Source: Struthio camelus
Taxonomy: Eukaryota; Chordata; Aves; Struthioniformes; Struthionidae
DNA length: 64,000 nt
NCBI RefSeq assembly: GCF_040807025.1
Contig: NC_090945.1
Coordinates: 78,778,088-78,842,087 of the forward strand
Direction: 5' to 3'
How positions within the stretch are numbered: position 1 is the stretch's first letter; every line of letters starts with the position of its first letter. The notes under the pieces are model-generated. The model was given only the letters and a program-made list of their open reading frames with translations. It was not told where the DNA came from and ran no database searches. This document shows, piece by piece, positions 25,758 to 36,488 of this stretch. The translations under genes were made by a program, and so were the position numbers.

Positions 25758-28700
25758 ATGTTCCGCAGGCAGCGCGGGCCGCCGCGCCGCGCCGCGGGGC
25801 CGCACAGGTGGGAGCTGCGGCGGCGGCGGGAGGGAGGGAGAGAGAGAGGGAGCGCGGAGCGTCGTCGTTGCTTCCTCCGGGCGGGCGTGGGCGTGGGCGT
25901 GGAGGCGGGGGTGTGGCCCCGCTGCTCCCGGACGCCTGGGCCCCCTGCCGGTGGGGGAGGGGGGAAGGAGCCGCCTGCAGGCAAGAAACGTGACAGTATT
26001 GGCTTCTGTATCCAAAAGGCGTGATGTGGGGTTAGCGTTTTCCCTGCTAGCTCTTGAGAGAGCGCCGAAGGTGCCCGAGGGCCGGCGGGTGTCGCGTTGC
26101 TCTTTGCCGTCCGGCGGAGCGACCGCGGCCGGCCGTGGCGGGCAGAGCTGGGCTTTAACAGCCCAGCTGCTTGCCGCAAGCTCCCGCGTTAGCAGCGTCC
26201 TTTTGTTCAGGCGCGTGATCGGGGTTAGATTATTCATGCTGTGCACTAGCAACCGCCGGGGCTGCGGGAGCAGGAAACTCCCCGAGAGGCGCAAAGGCAG
26301 CGGAGGAGGAACGGGAAGGACACCCAGGCTGTTAATCCAGGATTAGAGAGACAGCAACCTGCCTTTCCTCCCACTCCTGTTGGCCTCAAAGAGCAGAGAG
26401 ACCTCGCAACTGCAAGGGTCCGGCTATCGCAGAGCAATGTATCTGTCGCGTGGGGTCCTCAGGAGAGTTTCACCCTCTCGGGGGGCGGTGGCTGACCGGC
26501 AGGTGCGGGCTCTACCTTAGAAGCCGGGTCTTGTGTTTAGTAAAAGCTGTAGGCGTTTTGTTTAATCACCTAACATCTAACAGAAATTAAGACACCAAAA
26601 GGGTTGGATAACTTCTCAGTTATTAAGTAATCCTTGACTGACCTTGCAGTATTTGCAAGTGCCCCACTCCTTCTCCCCTACGTACTTCTCCACAGAAGTC
26701 TCTGGTAAGGAATTTCTGGTCTAAAAGTGTTTCGCCTTGAACATTTGACCTACTTCTCTCCTGTTAGACACACTGTTTTCTGTGCTGAAGGAACCTTTCT
26801 CTATTTTTGCCTTTTTAAGAAGTTTAGTGCTGAATGGAATGGTGCATATGTACGTAAGCTAGTGCAGTGCTACTAGAGGACAGTGCATGGATGTTGCAGG
26901 TGTCAGCAGTTCCATAAACACTGTTGGAGGCCCTCAGCTGTTTTTTTCCCCCTTTTTTGATTGTGAATAGAGGAAAGGAGAATTTTTTTTTGTTAAGTGA
27001 AAGTTAGCAGATTAAATTCTGATGTCTTAATTGCAATAGTCAAACACCTTCTCTCAACTGTTGACCTGGCTAGCACCTGTACTAAGTTAGTGTTTCCTGA
27101 GTAAGCTGCTGTAAATCTATAAGGCAAACTGATCAGTTTTGTAATGACAAGTGATAATAGATAGGTTGTCATGTTTGTTTTGAGGAGGTGATGTTCAGTG
27201 ACTACCAACGAGTAGGCTGCGGGTGAGAATTATTATTTTGTAGTTTTGTACAACCTCCACACTGCTGGTTTCAAGAGTAGAAATGCAGAAACTGGAATGG
27301 TTCGGATTCTTTGGTGTTTGAGGAATATCCATCTAGACGTTTAGATCACTGGGTGGAGAGGTAAGGAATAAATATGAAGTTTGCTTAAATCTTCACTTTA
27401 CTGTGAGGTAAAATCTTCCTTGAGGAATCCAGCAACACTTTGAATACGATTAAAGGAAAATTTTGTAATAATATGGAGCATAGAGCTAGCAAATATCCTT
27501 CTTATGTAAGAGTAGACCATACAGTTTGGCTAGTTGAAATTCGTGTCATATAATTTGCAAATATTCCCTATGAAAGGGAGTAATTGTATATTGTATACTG
27601 AGGCAGCAATTAGAAACCCTTTGTTGCTAAAATCTGTATTAGTAGAAAATGTCCCTTGAAAAAATATGCTGGTAACTTTTCTGCGTTGTTGATGCATATT
27701 TATCTGTGTGTGGGCAAACCCTGATGTTTGCCTCTTCCTCTGTCAGTGTGCTCAGTCTGTTCAGCTGTATCACACTTTTTAGAAAAATACCCGTTTTCTT
27801 TGCAGTCCCGTACTGAGGACAACTGGAGATGAGATCAAATTTTATAGGTAGGTAGTTTTAAGAGTATTTTGCTTTTCTTTTGGATGTTCTAGAGTGCAGG
27901 CCTCAGGTAGAAGAAGTGCTGGAGCTCTAGAGATATCTTGATGTCTGGCAGGAAGTAAAAAACTGATGAGCGTTTGGATATTTGCAAACAACTGATCATA
28001 AGTTAGAGAAGATGATGAAATATATACATACAAAGTGCCCCCAGTAAAACATGTGTATATATACACACACACACACACACACACATATGATTTGTACATC
28101 TCTGAATATTACATTATATAAGGATTATAATCTCTGGTGGCCTCTTTGATATTGCTTCAGTTAATAACTGGATCTTTTGAAGAGGTTGAGAAAAATAATC
28201 TTGTATTCAGAAGGCGATCCTATGACTTTAAGGTTATAAAAAATATTAGAGCTATGTTATGACAGTAACTCAAACTAGGTGTGCTAGGAGCATTTTTTTG
28301 TTTCTTTTTTGCTGAATAGAGGTATTCCTGCTCTGTGTTGAATCTTTATGTTGTGTAGTATTAAAATAACATTAAGCAGCATTGATGGTAATTTCAGCTG
28401 TTGGTATGAAACATTTTATGTAGAGTAAGATTCTAAACTGGAACTACTGTATTATTTTACGTTAAATGTAGAGGCATTAACATCAAAAGAATTGGAATAA
28501 CTTTGTGGAAAGAAAGTTCTCACTGCTTCAAAGTACTACAGCATTATCCGCTTTTCATTAGTTAATGAGGAACCTGATGAGTTTCTCTTTACTCAGAATA
28601 TCAGTGATCCAGCTAGTTGTTAAAGTAGGAGCTTCCTGGCTCCATTTTTTGCTTTACACAACAGAGCATACATCCTTGACATTGTGTTTTGGGAAGGTAC

Positions 28701-31700
28701 GAAGTATTGCTGATGTCTGAGAGAATGTTAGTTCTGCTCATGAAATGGCACTTTTCTATTTCTTGAGCATCTCTACTGTCCTTTGCAACGTACTTTGCTC
28801 GTCACTGACAGCAGTGTTTAGACTGATTTTTGACCTCAAGTAACGTCATACACTGTGCTCTTTGACAGAACTGAGGTATTGGAAAAAATACTCAGCATAG
28901 CAGAGAGAAGCCTTCACGTTGGCTGAGCTGGGAATATTTATAGAGCCTATCAGCTCTGTGGCTATGATGCGAGGTTCACTTCGTGATTGTTTTCTTTCCC
29001 TGCAAGGTAAAACTGATTGTTGTCTCATGTCACTGCAGAAGGTGACTTAAGCTGAGATATTTTAATCTGTTTGACTGTACACTGAAATAAAAAAGGAGCA
29101 CTCCCATGGCCAGTTTTAGTATTATAGTTGCGGAGGGTACTAATTTGCTAGACTATACTATCTTGATTTGCAAAGCTGCGCTTGTCCACTGTTGAAGTTT
29201 CTGTCAGTTAAATAACAACCTGTGGGCAACAAATGTTCATATAGAGTTCTAATTATTTTCCAGCTCTACGGTATCAGAAGACTCGAAGCCTCTTTCAAGT
29301 TGTTCAGACTGGGGAAGTGGAATTGAAGAAGGCAAAATAATGAGGATATCAGATAAAGAAATGACAAAGTGAGTATTGCGTGATTATTAAGTGAGTGTCA
29401 TAACCATCTGATGATCTCCAACTACTTTACGTGCATTCATGAAGATTTGAAATGCCTTGGGCAGGAGGGAAGTGATTGTATCCGGAATCTTGGCCTCTCT
29501 CTCCATCATGCTCCGTATTTCTCACCGTTAAGTTGGGCAAACTGTTTCATATCAAGCCTGAAGGAAACATGAAGGAGAGAATAGCACAGAGAAGTTCTTC
29601 TCTTAAGAGCTATTTGTGTGATCATTTCAGATTCTCTTTCTTTTCAGGCTACATTGCATATTCATTGCAACTTTACCTGAAAGAAATACTGGACAGTGAA
29701 AGGAAAAATGAAAAGCGACGTTCTAGCCTTGGAGAGAGAAATGGCTATGAGATCATTCAAGCTAGCCTCCTTTATCTTATCCATCTCTGTTGTATTAAGT
29801 TTGGGGTTTTTTTTAAGTTTTTGTGTTTGCTTTTGTTTTTTTAATATTAGAAGGTTGTTGCACATATGCACGAATCATCTACCATTTTGTCTCCTGGTTA
29901 CAGAACTAGCCATAAACTTCTAGTAAGGCAGTTGTACTATTGGTACCCTCAGATGATAGTTGACTTAGTACAAACCTTAGCAATTACGTGAACTTGAAAA
30001 GCCTGCTCTGTTCTAGTGGGTCATTTGGTTAGCATCACCATCACCTCTGTGAGCAAGTCGCTACCGTCTATTAGAGTATATGTGGTTCTAGAGTATGTGT
30101 GTACATAACTTACTGTGAAGCTATTACCTTGATTCTAACTTTTATTTTTAAGTTCTGTTTCAAACAATTCCACCAATCCAGCGGAAAGGGAAACCGATGA
30201 GGTGGTTCTGAGGAGAAGGCAAAAACAGATCAACTTTGGAAAGAACACCCTTGCCTATGACAGATACATTAAAGAAGTTCCAAAGTAAGTTGCACTGTGC
30301 GTGGCAAGTTTTCAAGTAAACGCTTATTTGTTCCTGACGCGTGTAGGTCAGAGTATGGCTTTAGTTCTCTTAAAATAATAATGACAATAAATGAATAAAA
30401 CCTGAATCATAATTGTTTTTGTGAAAAGGAAGCCAGGGATTTTCTGCACTGGAGCAAGTTTAAAGCTAAACATAGCCCTTGACTACTCTTGTTGTCAGTA
30501 GCAAGCATGCTTTAAATAAATTCTTGATTAGTCAGCTCCCTGTGAAGTTTCTGGTCGTTGTGTTGCTAGACCAATATGGAGTTAATTGCTGTTGGGAAGT
30601 GACAGTTTTGAATGAGGATTGAATAAAGCTTTTCCTTTAACTATAGGTAAGGGCAACTAGTCTTCAGTGATTAATCAGTCACTGACTGAAATCAAACCCT
30701 GGATTTCTTCTGTTCTCTGTCATTCCACCTTGGGCTTCACACGGTCTGTGAATTGTAGCACTTACATTTGGTTTTTCAGTCAGCCCTCTCTGCTCGCTTC
30801 AGAATTATAAGGATTCAGAAACTACTCTGTAGAACATATGGATGTGCATCTGTGTTCTTAGTTTTGGATTTGAGGTTGACCTTTTTGTTTGTTTGTTTGT
30901 TTTTTAAGACTTAACTATTTATGGTTGTCTTACTTTCTCTGCATTTTACACTTAAGAGTCTGTTGTGAAAATTGTCTGCCAAGCGCAGTGGACACTACAA
31001 GCTAGTTGTTGAGCAAGGCTTAAGAGTAGCAGAGATGACTAAAAATCAACCACAGGTATTGTAAATGATTACAGATATTGCACAGTATTGTGATCACATC
31101 TTCAGGAACGCTCCCCCCCCCTCTCCCCACCCCAAAGAATCTGAGTGGCTCAATGGGACTTGTGAACTGGGTTTTTCCCCCCCCCCCCCCCCTTCGTCAT
31201 CAGTGTGGTAGGACTGCAGCCAGCCTTATGGTTATACCTGGCACTTCCATAGCTTGGCTATAATCAGCTAAATTGTAGGTGGAGAATAGGAAAAGATGAG
31301 AACAACATTCAGGAAAAAGCATGGGATAAACTAATTAAAAAAAAAAAAAACAAAGTTACTAGATGGTATTTTAACAGGATAGTTAATAATACTGTTCCTT
31401 AGCAGGGATCTATTTCTGTTACAAAAGAGTCAGTCAAACTGTTATGGCTTCGTATATTGGACTGTGAAGCTGGGAGGAAGAACACTTGAAAGTAACGTAC
31501 TTTGTATGAGTTAAAACATGATTATGATGTGTTCTTTCTTCCCAGGCATAAAAGCTGAGTACAGTATGGTATGGCTATAACCACGGGATTATTTTGTACT
31601 GCAGATATGATTTTAGTGAGGTCTCCAGTAATCTTTGGTTGGACAGGATCTGGATTTGAGATGCCATCCAAGAAATGTCACTTCCAGCCATTTGGTGATT

Positions 31701-34700
31701 CCAAACACCATTGTTACAGCATTTGCCCACTGCAGATTTAGTGAAAAGGCATACCACTTACTCAGTTGCTTGCATATTACCCAGAGGGTGTGGGTATGTT
31801 GTTTTTTAAATCTATACTCCCAAGGGACAAATGCTGTTCAGAAGTGTATACGCCCCATTGTAACAAATCGTGAACAACTGTAAAAGAAAAATTCACAGAA
31901 GATATTAAATGCGAAGAAACTGTCCCTGACTCAGGAAATCTGAGACAGAAATAGTTGGAGGCAGGGAGAGTACTGAAGGAATATCCCGTATGCTGCTTCT
32001 GTTTCCTATTTGTCCTTAGGCATTAGACATCTGCTTTTGGCAGCTGTCAGGCTGCTGGGCTGGATGGACCTCTGCTCAGACTCAGTGTGTTATTGTTAGT
32101 TGTTGCTCATGTGAATTGTTTTGTTTTTGACAATGTTTTAGAATATACCTATTTCAGTTAAGCTGTTAACATAGGAGTGTTTTGCCTCATAGTCCATTGA
32201 CGTTTGCTTAATCTGATGGGCTGAGGATTTTCTGGAAGAAAGAAAATCATGTCCTGAAATGTAAACGTTACTGGTTTTTTACAGGAATCAACGAATACCA
32301 GGAGTTCATCCTAGAACTCCCAACAAATTTAAGAAGTACAGCCGTAGATCCTGGGACCAGCAGATCAGGCTGTGGAAGATAGCGCTACATGCCTGGGATC
32401 CTCCTGAGGAAACCTGGGATCTGCAGCCAGTGTGTGTATGGGTGAATTAGTCAACGCTCATCTGTTGCTTCACAGCAGGGCTCTGAATTTCCTCTAGAGC
32501 ATTCCTTACTGGGAACAAGAGAGGGAATTGATCTCAGGCTCAGAAACGGGAGTCCCATTCAGTTTCCTCTAGCGCTTTGTTTCCCCCTTCGATTTCTGTT
32601 AGTATTCAAAATTTTCCTAATGTTTAGTCTAAATTCACTTCCAGTAAGGCACTTTGGGGAGGAAAGCGTGTGGTATGTCTGCAGTAGTACGTTCCCTTCC
32701 CTGTGTGTTTGCACTAGTCAACACAAGATAAAATTATTTTTCTAGGAAGGGATAGCAATAAGTGGAAACTTGTTGATTACTGTTCCTTGACCTTGATATC
32801 CTTTCCATCTTCCTTATAGTTAGACAGTGGATACTTCTTTCTGATGGCAGGAGAACCACCCTGCTCCTGTAATAATGATCTGTTGAGAGTCTGAAGTTTA
32901 AGATTGGAGAGATTTTCCATATTCTTCAAAAGACAGTGGCAACTGTTTTCAAGTTGGAGAAGCTTTTTTAATCTTTTAAGAACTTTGACTTTCTGTAACA
33001 GGGCTAGCTTCAATAATTAACACCTAATGTTTAACAAAGTTGGGAATAGTAAATTTGGAGGAGAAGAGTGAATGGAATTCTCTTAGCACTGTAACTCATG
33101 GTGTCAATAGCTTTAGTTGTGCTGTCCTCCATGGTGGAGGCTACAATTGTTTGCACCGTCTGGGTATTGTGTGAGATGAACTATTAACTACTGCAGCTTA
33201 ACTCTCTTCTGCTGGGAGTGATGAGCTAGAGGGACAGTATTTCAAATCTTGATTTTTCTCTTTTAGTAGTACAGAACCTTCAGGCAGTTCCCAAGAATGG
33301 GTCTACAGAGATCAGGATGACTCTGGCTACCCAGTATTTGATGAAAAGCAGAGTAGAAGTGGATATGAAGATCAATACAAAGAGACAGACTATGCGTCAG
33401 AGAGGTATGAAATAAAGTTTTGTGACTAGTTAATTGCGATAATTCAATGCACGTTACTGTTACCATTTTTTTGTGGGAACTGTTTAATGAGGGGGCAATT
33501 ATTGCTCTGTCTCCCCGTTTGGCGCTTACACTGTTGAATGTCATCCATCCCTGGTACAAGGCATTGAAAGTGGAAAAAGTACCAGCATTACAGATCTGCA
33601 TGATTAACAGTAGAAAAAGGAGCCGTTCTTTCTGCTTGTCTGTTTATACAGTGGAGTACTGAGGTGTCTTTAACCAAAGATGACAAATCCTGAAAGTAGG
33701 ATGTCTTCTTCAGAAGCAAGACTGACAGTCCTAAACTGAGTGGTCTCTCTGCGTGCAGAACAGCATGGAGAGTTTACAGTGAAGCATCTCATGCAGTTCT
33801 GTCTACCGAGATGTCTTGATCTCAGCTATGCATGTGGGGCTGGAAATGGCTCTGCATCCAAGCTCAGTGGAGTCTCACTGGCAATTATCACTTGATTCAG
33901 TTTTCAGAATACAGTCAAGAGGTTACAAAATCTGAGCCGTTTTCTTAGGTGTTCCTCTTGCTGTAGCTTGTGTGTCTTACTTCAGGGAGAAAACTCTTCT
34001 TCTGTTGCACGTGTCCTTGCTTTGCAGAACTGTGATATGAGTTTAAACACAGATGATGGGGGGAAAAATGCTTTCTTTGTAAAATCCTTGTCTTATTTTT
34101 GCAGTCCCTGTTCTCCCGATTCTTCTCCAGTATGGAAACGCAGAAAACGAAATAATCCTGACTCCTCTGCAGTCTCAAAGGGCAAAAACCATTATGTGCC
34201 TACGTACCACGCACTGGAAGGGTATGAAATGATTCTCTTTTTGGAGAGCCATACGCATTATGAACTGGCTTTTGGAATATTACTGAAATTGACCCCCTCT
34301 CCCTCTCCGCTATTTGTTAACAGCTTTAATTTAGTCTAAACATACTTGCATTCTAATGAGGAAAGGAAATCATGCCAGAATAACCATGGTGATAAGTATT
34401 TGCAAAGGTGAAGAAAATCTATTGTCAGAAGACGCAGCACAGCTTATTTTAGGGCAGATGCTTAATTCTACATACAAAAAAAAAAATCCAACATCAATGT
34501 CTTATCCTCGATTTCTAATGGAACCTCGTTTCTCCTTCAGAGCTTGTAACTATGACAGAGCCAAAACAATTTCATAATTATTTCACATAAGAATTTTGAG
34601 GTACTTGTAGCACTTTGAAACACCTCTTACATGCACTGTATTCTGCCTTTTGGCATGCAGAGTATATACAAGTGGATGAATGTCACGGTAAAGGAATAGA

Positions 34701-36480
34701 GCTCCACAAGAAAGCATGTGCACTCATCAGTCCATCAGTGAATACTGAAACTCACTGCCTGTTTAACTATTACCATTTTACATTTACTACAGATGTTACG
34801 GAAAATGTGTATTCATTAAGGGTTGTGAAGGGGAAATTTTGTGCGTTTTTGGCTACGCTTTTCCCTGCTTTACAGAAGGTGGCATGGGAAAAAATGCTTA
34901 TTGGAACAACGAAGTATAGGTCACCCATCTGGAACTGGGTCAAAGTGAGATCAATGACCAAAAATGGGAAGCAGAAGGGCTTTGAGATGTCAGAATGTTT
35001 CAGAGTTCTCAGGCTAACACCTTCTTTATTCAGAGTTGCTTAGGAATTACACTAATCTTCTAATTGTTTTTAATCATATTTCCTTATTTTTTTTTTTCCT
35101 TTTCCTAGCCACTGTATAAAAAGTTTTCTTGTAAATGGGAAATGATAGGCTGGCTATGTAACAGAGAGTACACTTTAACTGTGTATGTATAGTATCGCCA
35201 AAACCACAAAGAAAATTGGAACAATGGTTTAAGGTTTGTTGGGTTTAGTAGCCTTTTGTCAAGAACCTTATTAAAAATGTTTATACAGGTGTGCTATTTT
35301 TTTTCCTTCTCTTTACTTAGCTCCCATATTCTCAGAAGAAATAAAAGGAACAAAAAGCTCCATAGCTTTAGACCTTTTTCCTTTCTTTCTAGTCTTACTG
35401 AATCAGGACATCAGGAGGCTTTTTCAAGGTATTCAGAGTGGGGAACCTCAGGTGAAAATGATGAAATAATGACAGTACAATATGGTATAGAAGTAACAAG
35501 GTAAATACCATAATAATCTTTTTTTTATTGCTCATGCTGTGAAGCTGTCCTTGGCTTTTTTAAACATCCCTTTCCTTCACTGTTTTCTTTAATCCTACTT
35601 TTTTTTTTCCCCCCTCTCCTCCTTATACTTCCTGCAGCTTATGTTTTGTTTGGTTATTTTTGTTCCTTGACTTGGCTAGTGTCAATCTGACTCTCTTCTA
35701 TTCCTGCTGCTGCTGCTTCTGCTATTAGGTAGTCCTGCAAGATGCTGAGCTGCTTTCACCCTTTTTTTTCTCTTAGGGAAAGCTGTTGTTCCCAATGGTT
35801 GTTAATCGCCTCTTACTTGCTAAGCCTAGCACCTGAATACTTCTTGTCTTTGTCTCCTCAGAGATGAAGCTGTTTTGTAGCTGACTACAGAGGTGGTTAT
35901 TTGTTTTTATGCAGTGCCCAGGTTCCAGCCAGTTGTTCTTCAGGATGGAATGATCAGAAACAGAAAAATTCCAGGTTTCCGCATTATAGCACAACATGCG
36001 GAGACTCAGACTACAGGCTGGAGAGGTATAAAGAGCCTGTCCATCAGGGGCTTTTTTACATGTTAAGTTAGAGGTGTGTTATCTTACTGTTATATTTCAA
36101 GCCAATATTTTATTAGGAACATGTATCTCTACTACTCCTTTTAGGGATGTTTTGGGCAGTATTTTTTTTGTGGTAAAGCTTTGTCCTTAATGCTCTGTCC
36201 TTGCAAACCGTAGGCAGCATTATAAAAGGCAGTCTGTATTAAATAGCAGCTTGTAACTATATTCGGTATAAAAAGGTTACCATAATAAAGTCAACAACTT
36301 AGTAGTTTTGAATGGAAATAGAGATACAAAAGCGGAATATGTGGGTTTTTTTTGTTTTTTTTTAATATCTGTAGGCTTAAACTTTGCAGCAGTTTATTGG
36401 AAGGACGTCAGTCAGACTACCCTGAACGGGGATGGGGAAGTGCAGGTGTTGAAGATGAAATAATAAGGAAAAAAATCTAA
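25758..36480 (+). CDS. SLBP paralogue (SLBP2-like) with repeated-module C-terminal tail
   Basis: Model exons: 25758-25807, 27806-27847, 29264-29368, 30153-30284, 32285-32431, 33267-33404, 34105-34221, 35393-35500, 35915-36025, 36375-36480. All introns are phase 2 and the sum is 1056 nt, 351 aa plus TAA. Residues about 79-158 form the SLBP RNA-binding domain ([45 protein letters not shown]), which binds the histone mRNA 3' stem-loop. The TPNK motif, whose threonine is phosphorylated in SLBP, is present. Exon 1 has the same 50-bp length as exon 1 of canonical SLBP. Residue 46 onward, [13 protein letters not shown], corresponds to the SLIP1-binding motif. Missing are the TTP phosphodegron and SLBP exon 4. 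The tail (159-351) is made of modules resembling SLBP exons 2 and 3. The two genes lie in tandem, 5 kb apart. It could be the SLBP2 orthologue or a lineage-specific duplicate. The domain is sure; tail splicing is inferred from sites and phase. Confidence 0.85.
27806..27847 (+). CDS. 42-bp small exon of the SLBP-like gene
   Basis: Strong acceptor (TTTTCTTTGCAG) and donor (TATAG/GTAGGT) bracket 42 bp that are open in the phase-2 frame and encode [14 protein letters not shown]. It sits where canonical SLBP has its exon 2. It is in frame whether included or skipped, so it could be a cassette exon. Similarity to SLBP exon 2 is not evident. Confidence 0.6.
28063..28085. repeat. (AC)n microsatellite in the SLBP-like gene intron
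   Basis: About 11 AC dinucleotides flanked by alternating TA/TG runs (GTGTATATATAC), within the intron between 27847 and 29264. Confidence 0.9.
29264..29368 (+). CDS. SLBP-like module B1: N-terminal SLIP1-motif exon
   Basis: 105 bp, the same length and phase as SLBP exon 3 (44035-44139). It encodes [18 protein letters not shown], against [17 protein letters not shown] in SLBP. The DNA is also alike (TTCAGACTGGGGAA in both). The SLBP exon opens with FTTPEGP; here that part is STVSEDSK, so the cyclin/CK2-type TTP degron is absent. Confidence 0.88.
30153..30284 (+). CDS. SLBP-like RNA-binding domain, first half
   Basis: 132 bp, the same length as SLBP exon 5 (45005-45136). Encodes [20 protein letters not shown] and [12 protein letters not shown]. 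One visible change from SLBP is Y to F in QINFGKNT. Exon 4 of SLBP (the RRKLLINEF exon) has no intact equal before it; the phase-2 ends allow a direct join from 29368. Confidence 0.95.
31177..31192. repeat. Poly-C run of 16 in the SLBP-like gene intron
   Basis: A homopolymer of 16 C between a T-run and CTTCGTC. A shorter C run lies at about 31112-31120. The length may be affected by sequencing error. Confidence 0.85.
31950..32110 (+). mobile_element. Decayed CR1-like LINE 3' end
   Basis: The stretch TGGGCTGGATGGACCTCTG (from about 32057) followed by CTCAGACTCAGTGTG is close to the conserved CR1-family 3' end (GGCTAGATGGACC..GGTCTGACCCAGTGTGGC). Upstream text, TTTCCTATTTGTCCTTAGG and CATCTGCTTTTGGCAGCTGTCAGG, also fits CR1 3' sequence of birds and reptiles. 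It is short and old and sits in the intron between the two RNA-binding exons. Identified from memory of the family. Confidence 0.55.
32285..32431 (+). CDS. SLBP-like RNA-binding domain, second half
   Basis: Encodes [20 protein letters not shown] and [18 protein letters not shown]. The homologous SLBP exon (45847-45996) ends at GAA-AT/GTATGT; the aligned site here is CCA-GT/GTGTGT at 32431/32432, a weaker donor. If it is not used the frame stops at TAG 32448-32450 (ending VCVWVN), giving a short protein without the tail. A better-looking donor at 32441/32442 (TGG/GTGAAT) is in phase 0 and would break the frame with the next exon. Confidence 0.9.
33267..33404 (+). CDS. SLBP-like tail module A1
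   Basis: 138 bp, phase 2 to 2. Contains SSQEW, then [17 protein letters not shown] and a final DYASER. These line up loosely with SLBP exon 2 ([23 protein letters not shown]). The acceptor TTTTAGTAG offers two in-frame sites 3 bp apart. It is the first exon after the RNA-binding domain. Confidence 0.75.
34105..34221 (+). CDS. SLBP-like tail module A2
   Basis: 117 bp, phase 2 to 2, acceptor TATTTTTGCAG. Encodes [20 protein letters not shown] followed by [13 protein letters not shown]. The order W, basic cluster, DSSxV, N-aromatic-xP follows SLBP exon 2 ([22 protein letters not shown]). KRRKR is a possible nuclear localisation signal. Confidence 0.77.
35393..35500 (+). CDS. SLBP-like tail module B2 (SLIP1-motif-like)
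   Basis: 108 bp, phase 2 to 2, donor AACAAG/GTAAAT. Encodes [17 protein letters not shown], parallel to [17 protein letters not shown] of SLBP exon 3. The DNA block TTCAGAGTGGGGAAC almost copies TTCAGACTGGGGAAC in SLBP, which indicates exon duplication and not chance. Confidence 0.83.
35915..36025 (+). CDS. SLBP-like tail module A3
   Basis: 111 bp, phase 2 to 2, acceptor TTTTTATGCAG. Encodes [20 protein letters not shown] and ends DSDYRLER, matching the SDNRLDR end of SLBP exon 2. The donor (GAGAG/GTATAA) is like those of A1 and A2. Confidence 0.77.
36375..36480 (+). CDS. SLBP-like tail module B3, with stop codon before a relict donor
   Basis: Encodes [20 protein letters not shown] and ends KKI-TAA at 36478-36480. 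[13 protein letters not shown] is a third copy of the SLIP1-type motif. The frame after the stop reads ACT GCA AG then GTTAGT at 36489, at the place where the other B exons have their donor. The stop codon therefore appears to lie inside a once-complete B exon. A second in-frame acceptor (TTTGCAG, ends 36388) is possible. Confidence 0.8.
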
Positions 36481-36488
36481 ACTGCAAG

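Noticed and set aside
25209-26346. Open frames of up to 310 codons on both strands
   Set aside because: High-GC CpG island around exon 1 of the SLBP-like gene; low complexity (R, G, P, A) and no conserved motif.
25758-36480. The SLBP paralogue as a processed or dead pseudogene
   Set aside because: It keeps introns, its exons are open with matching phases, splice sites are mostly good and the RNA-binding domain shows conservative changes only, so it looks functional.
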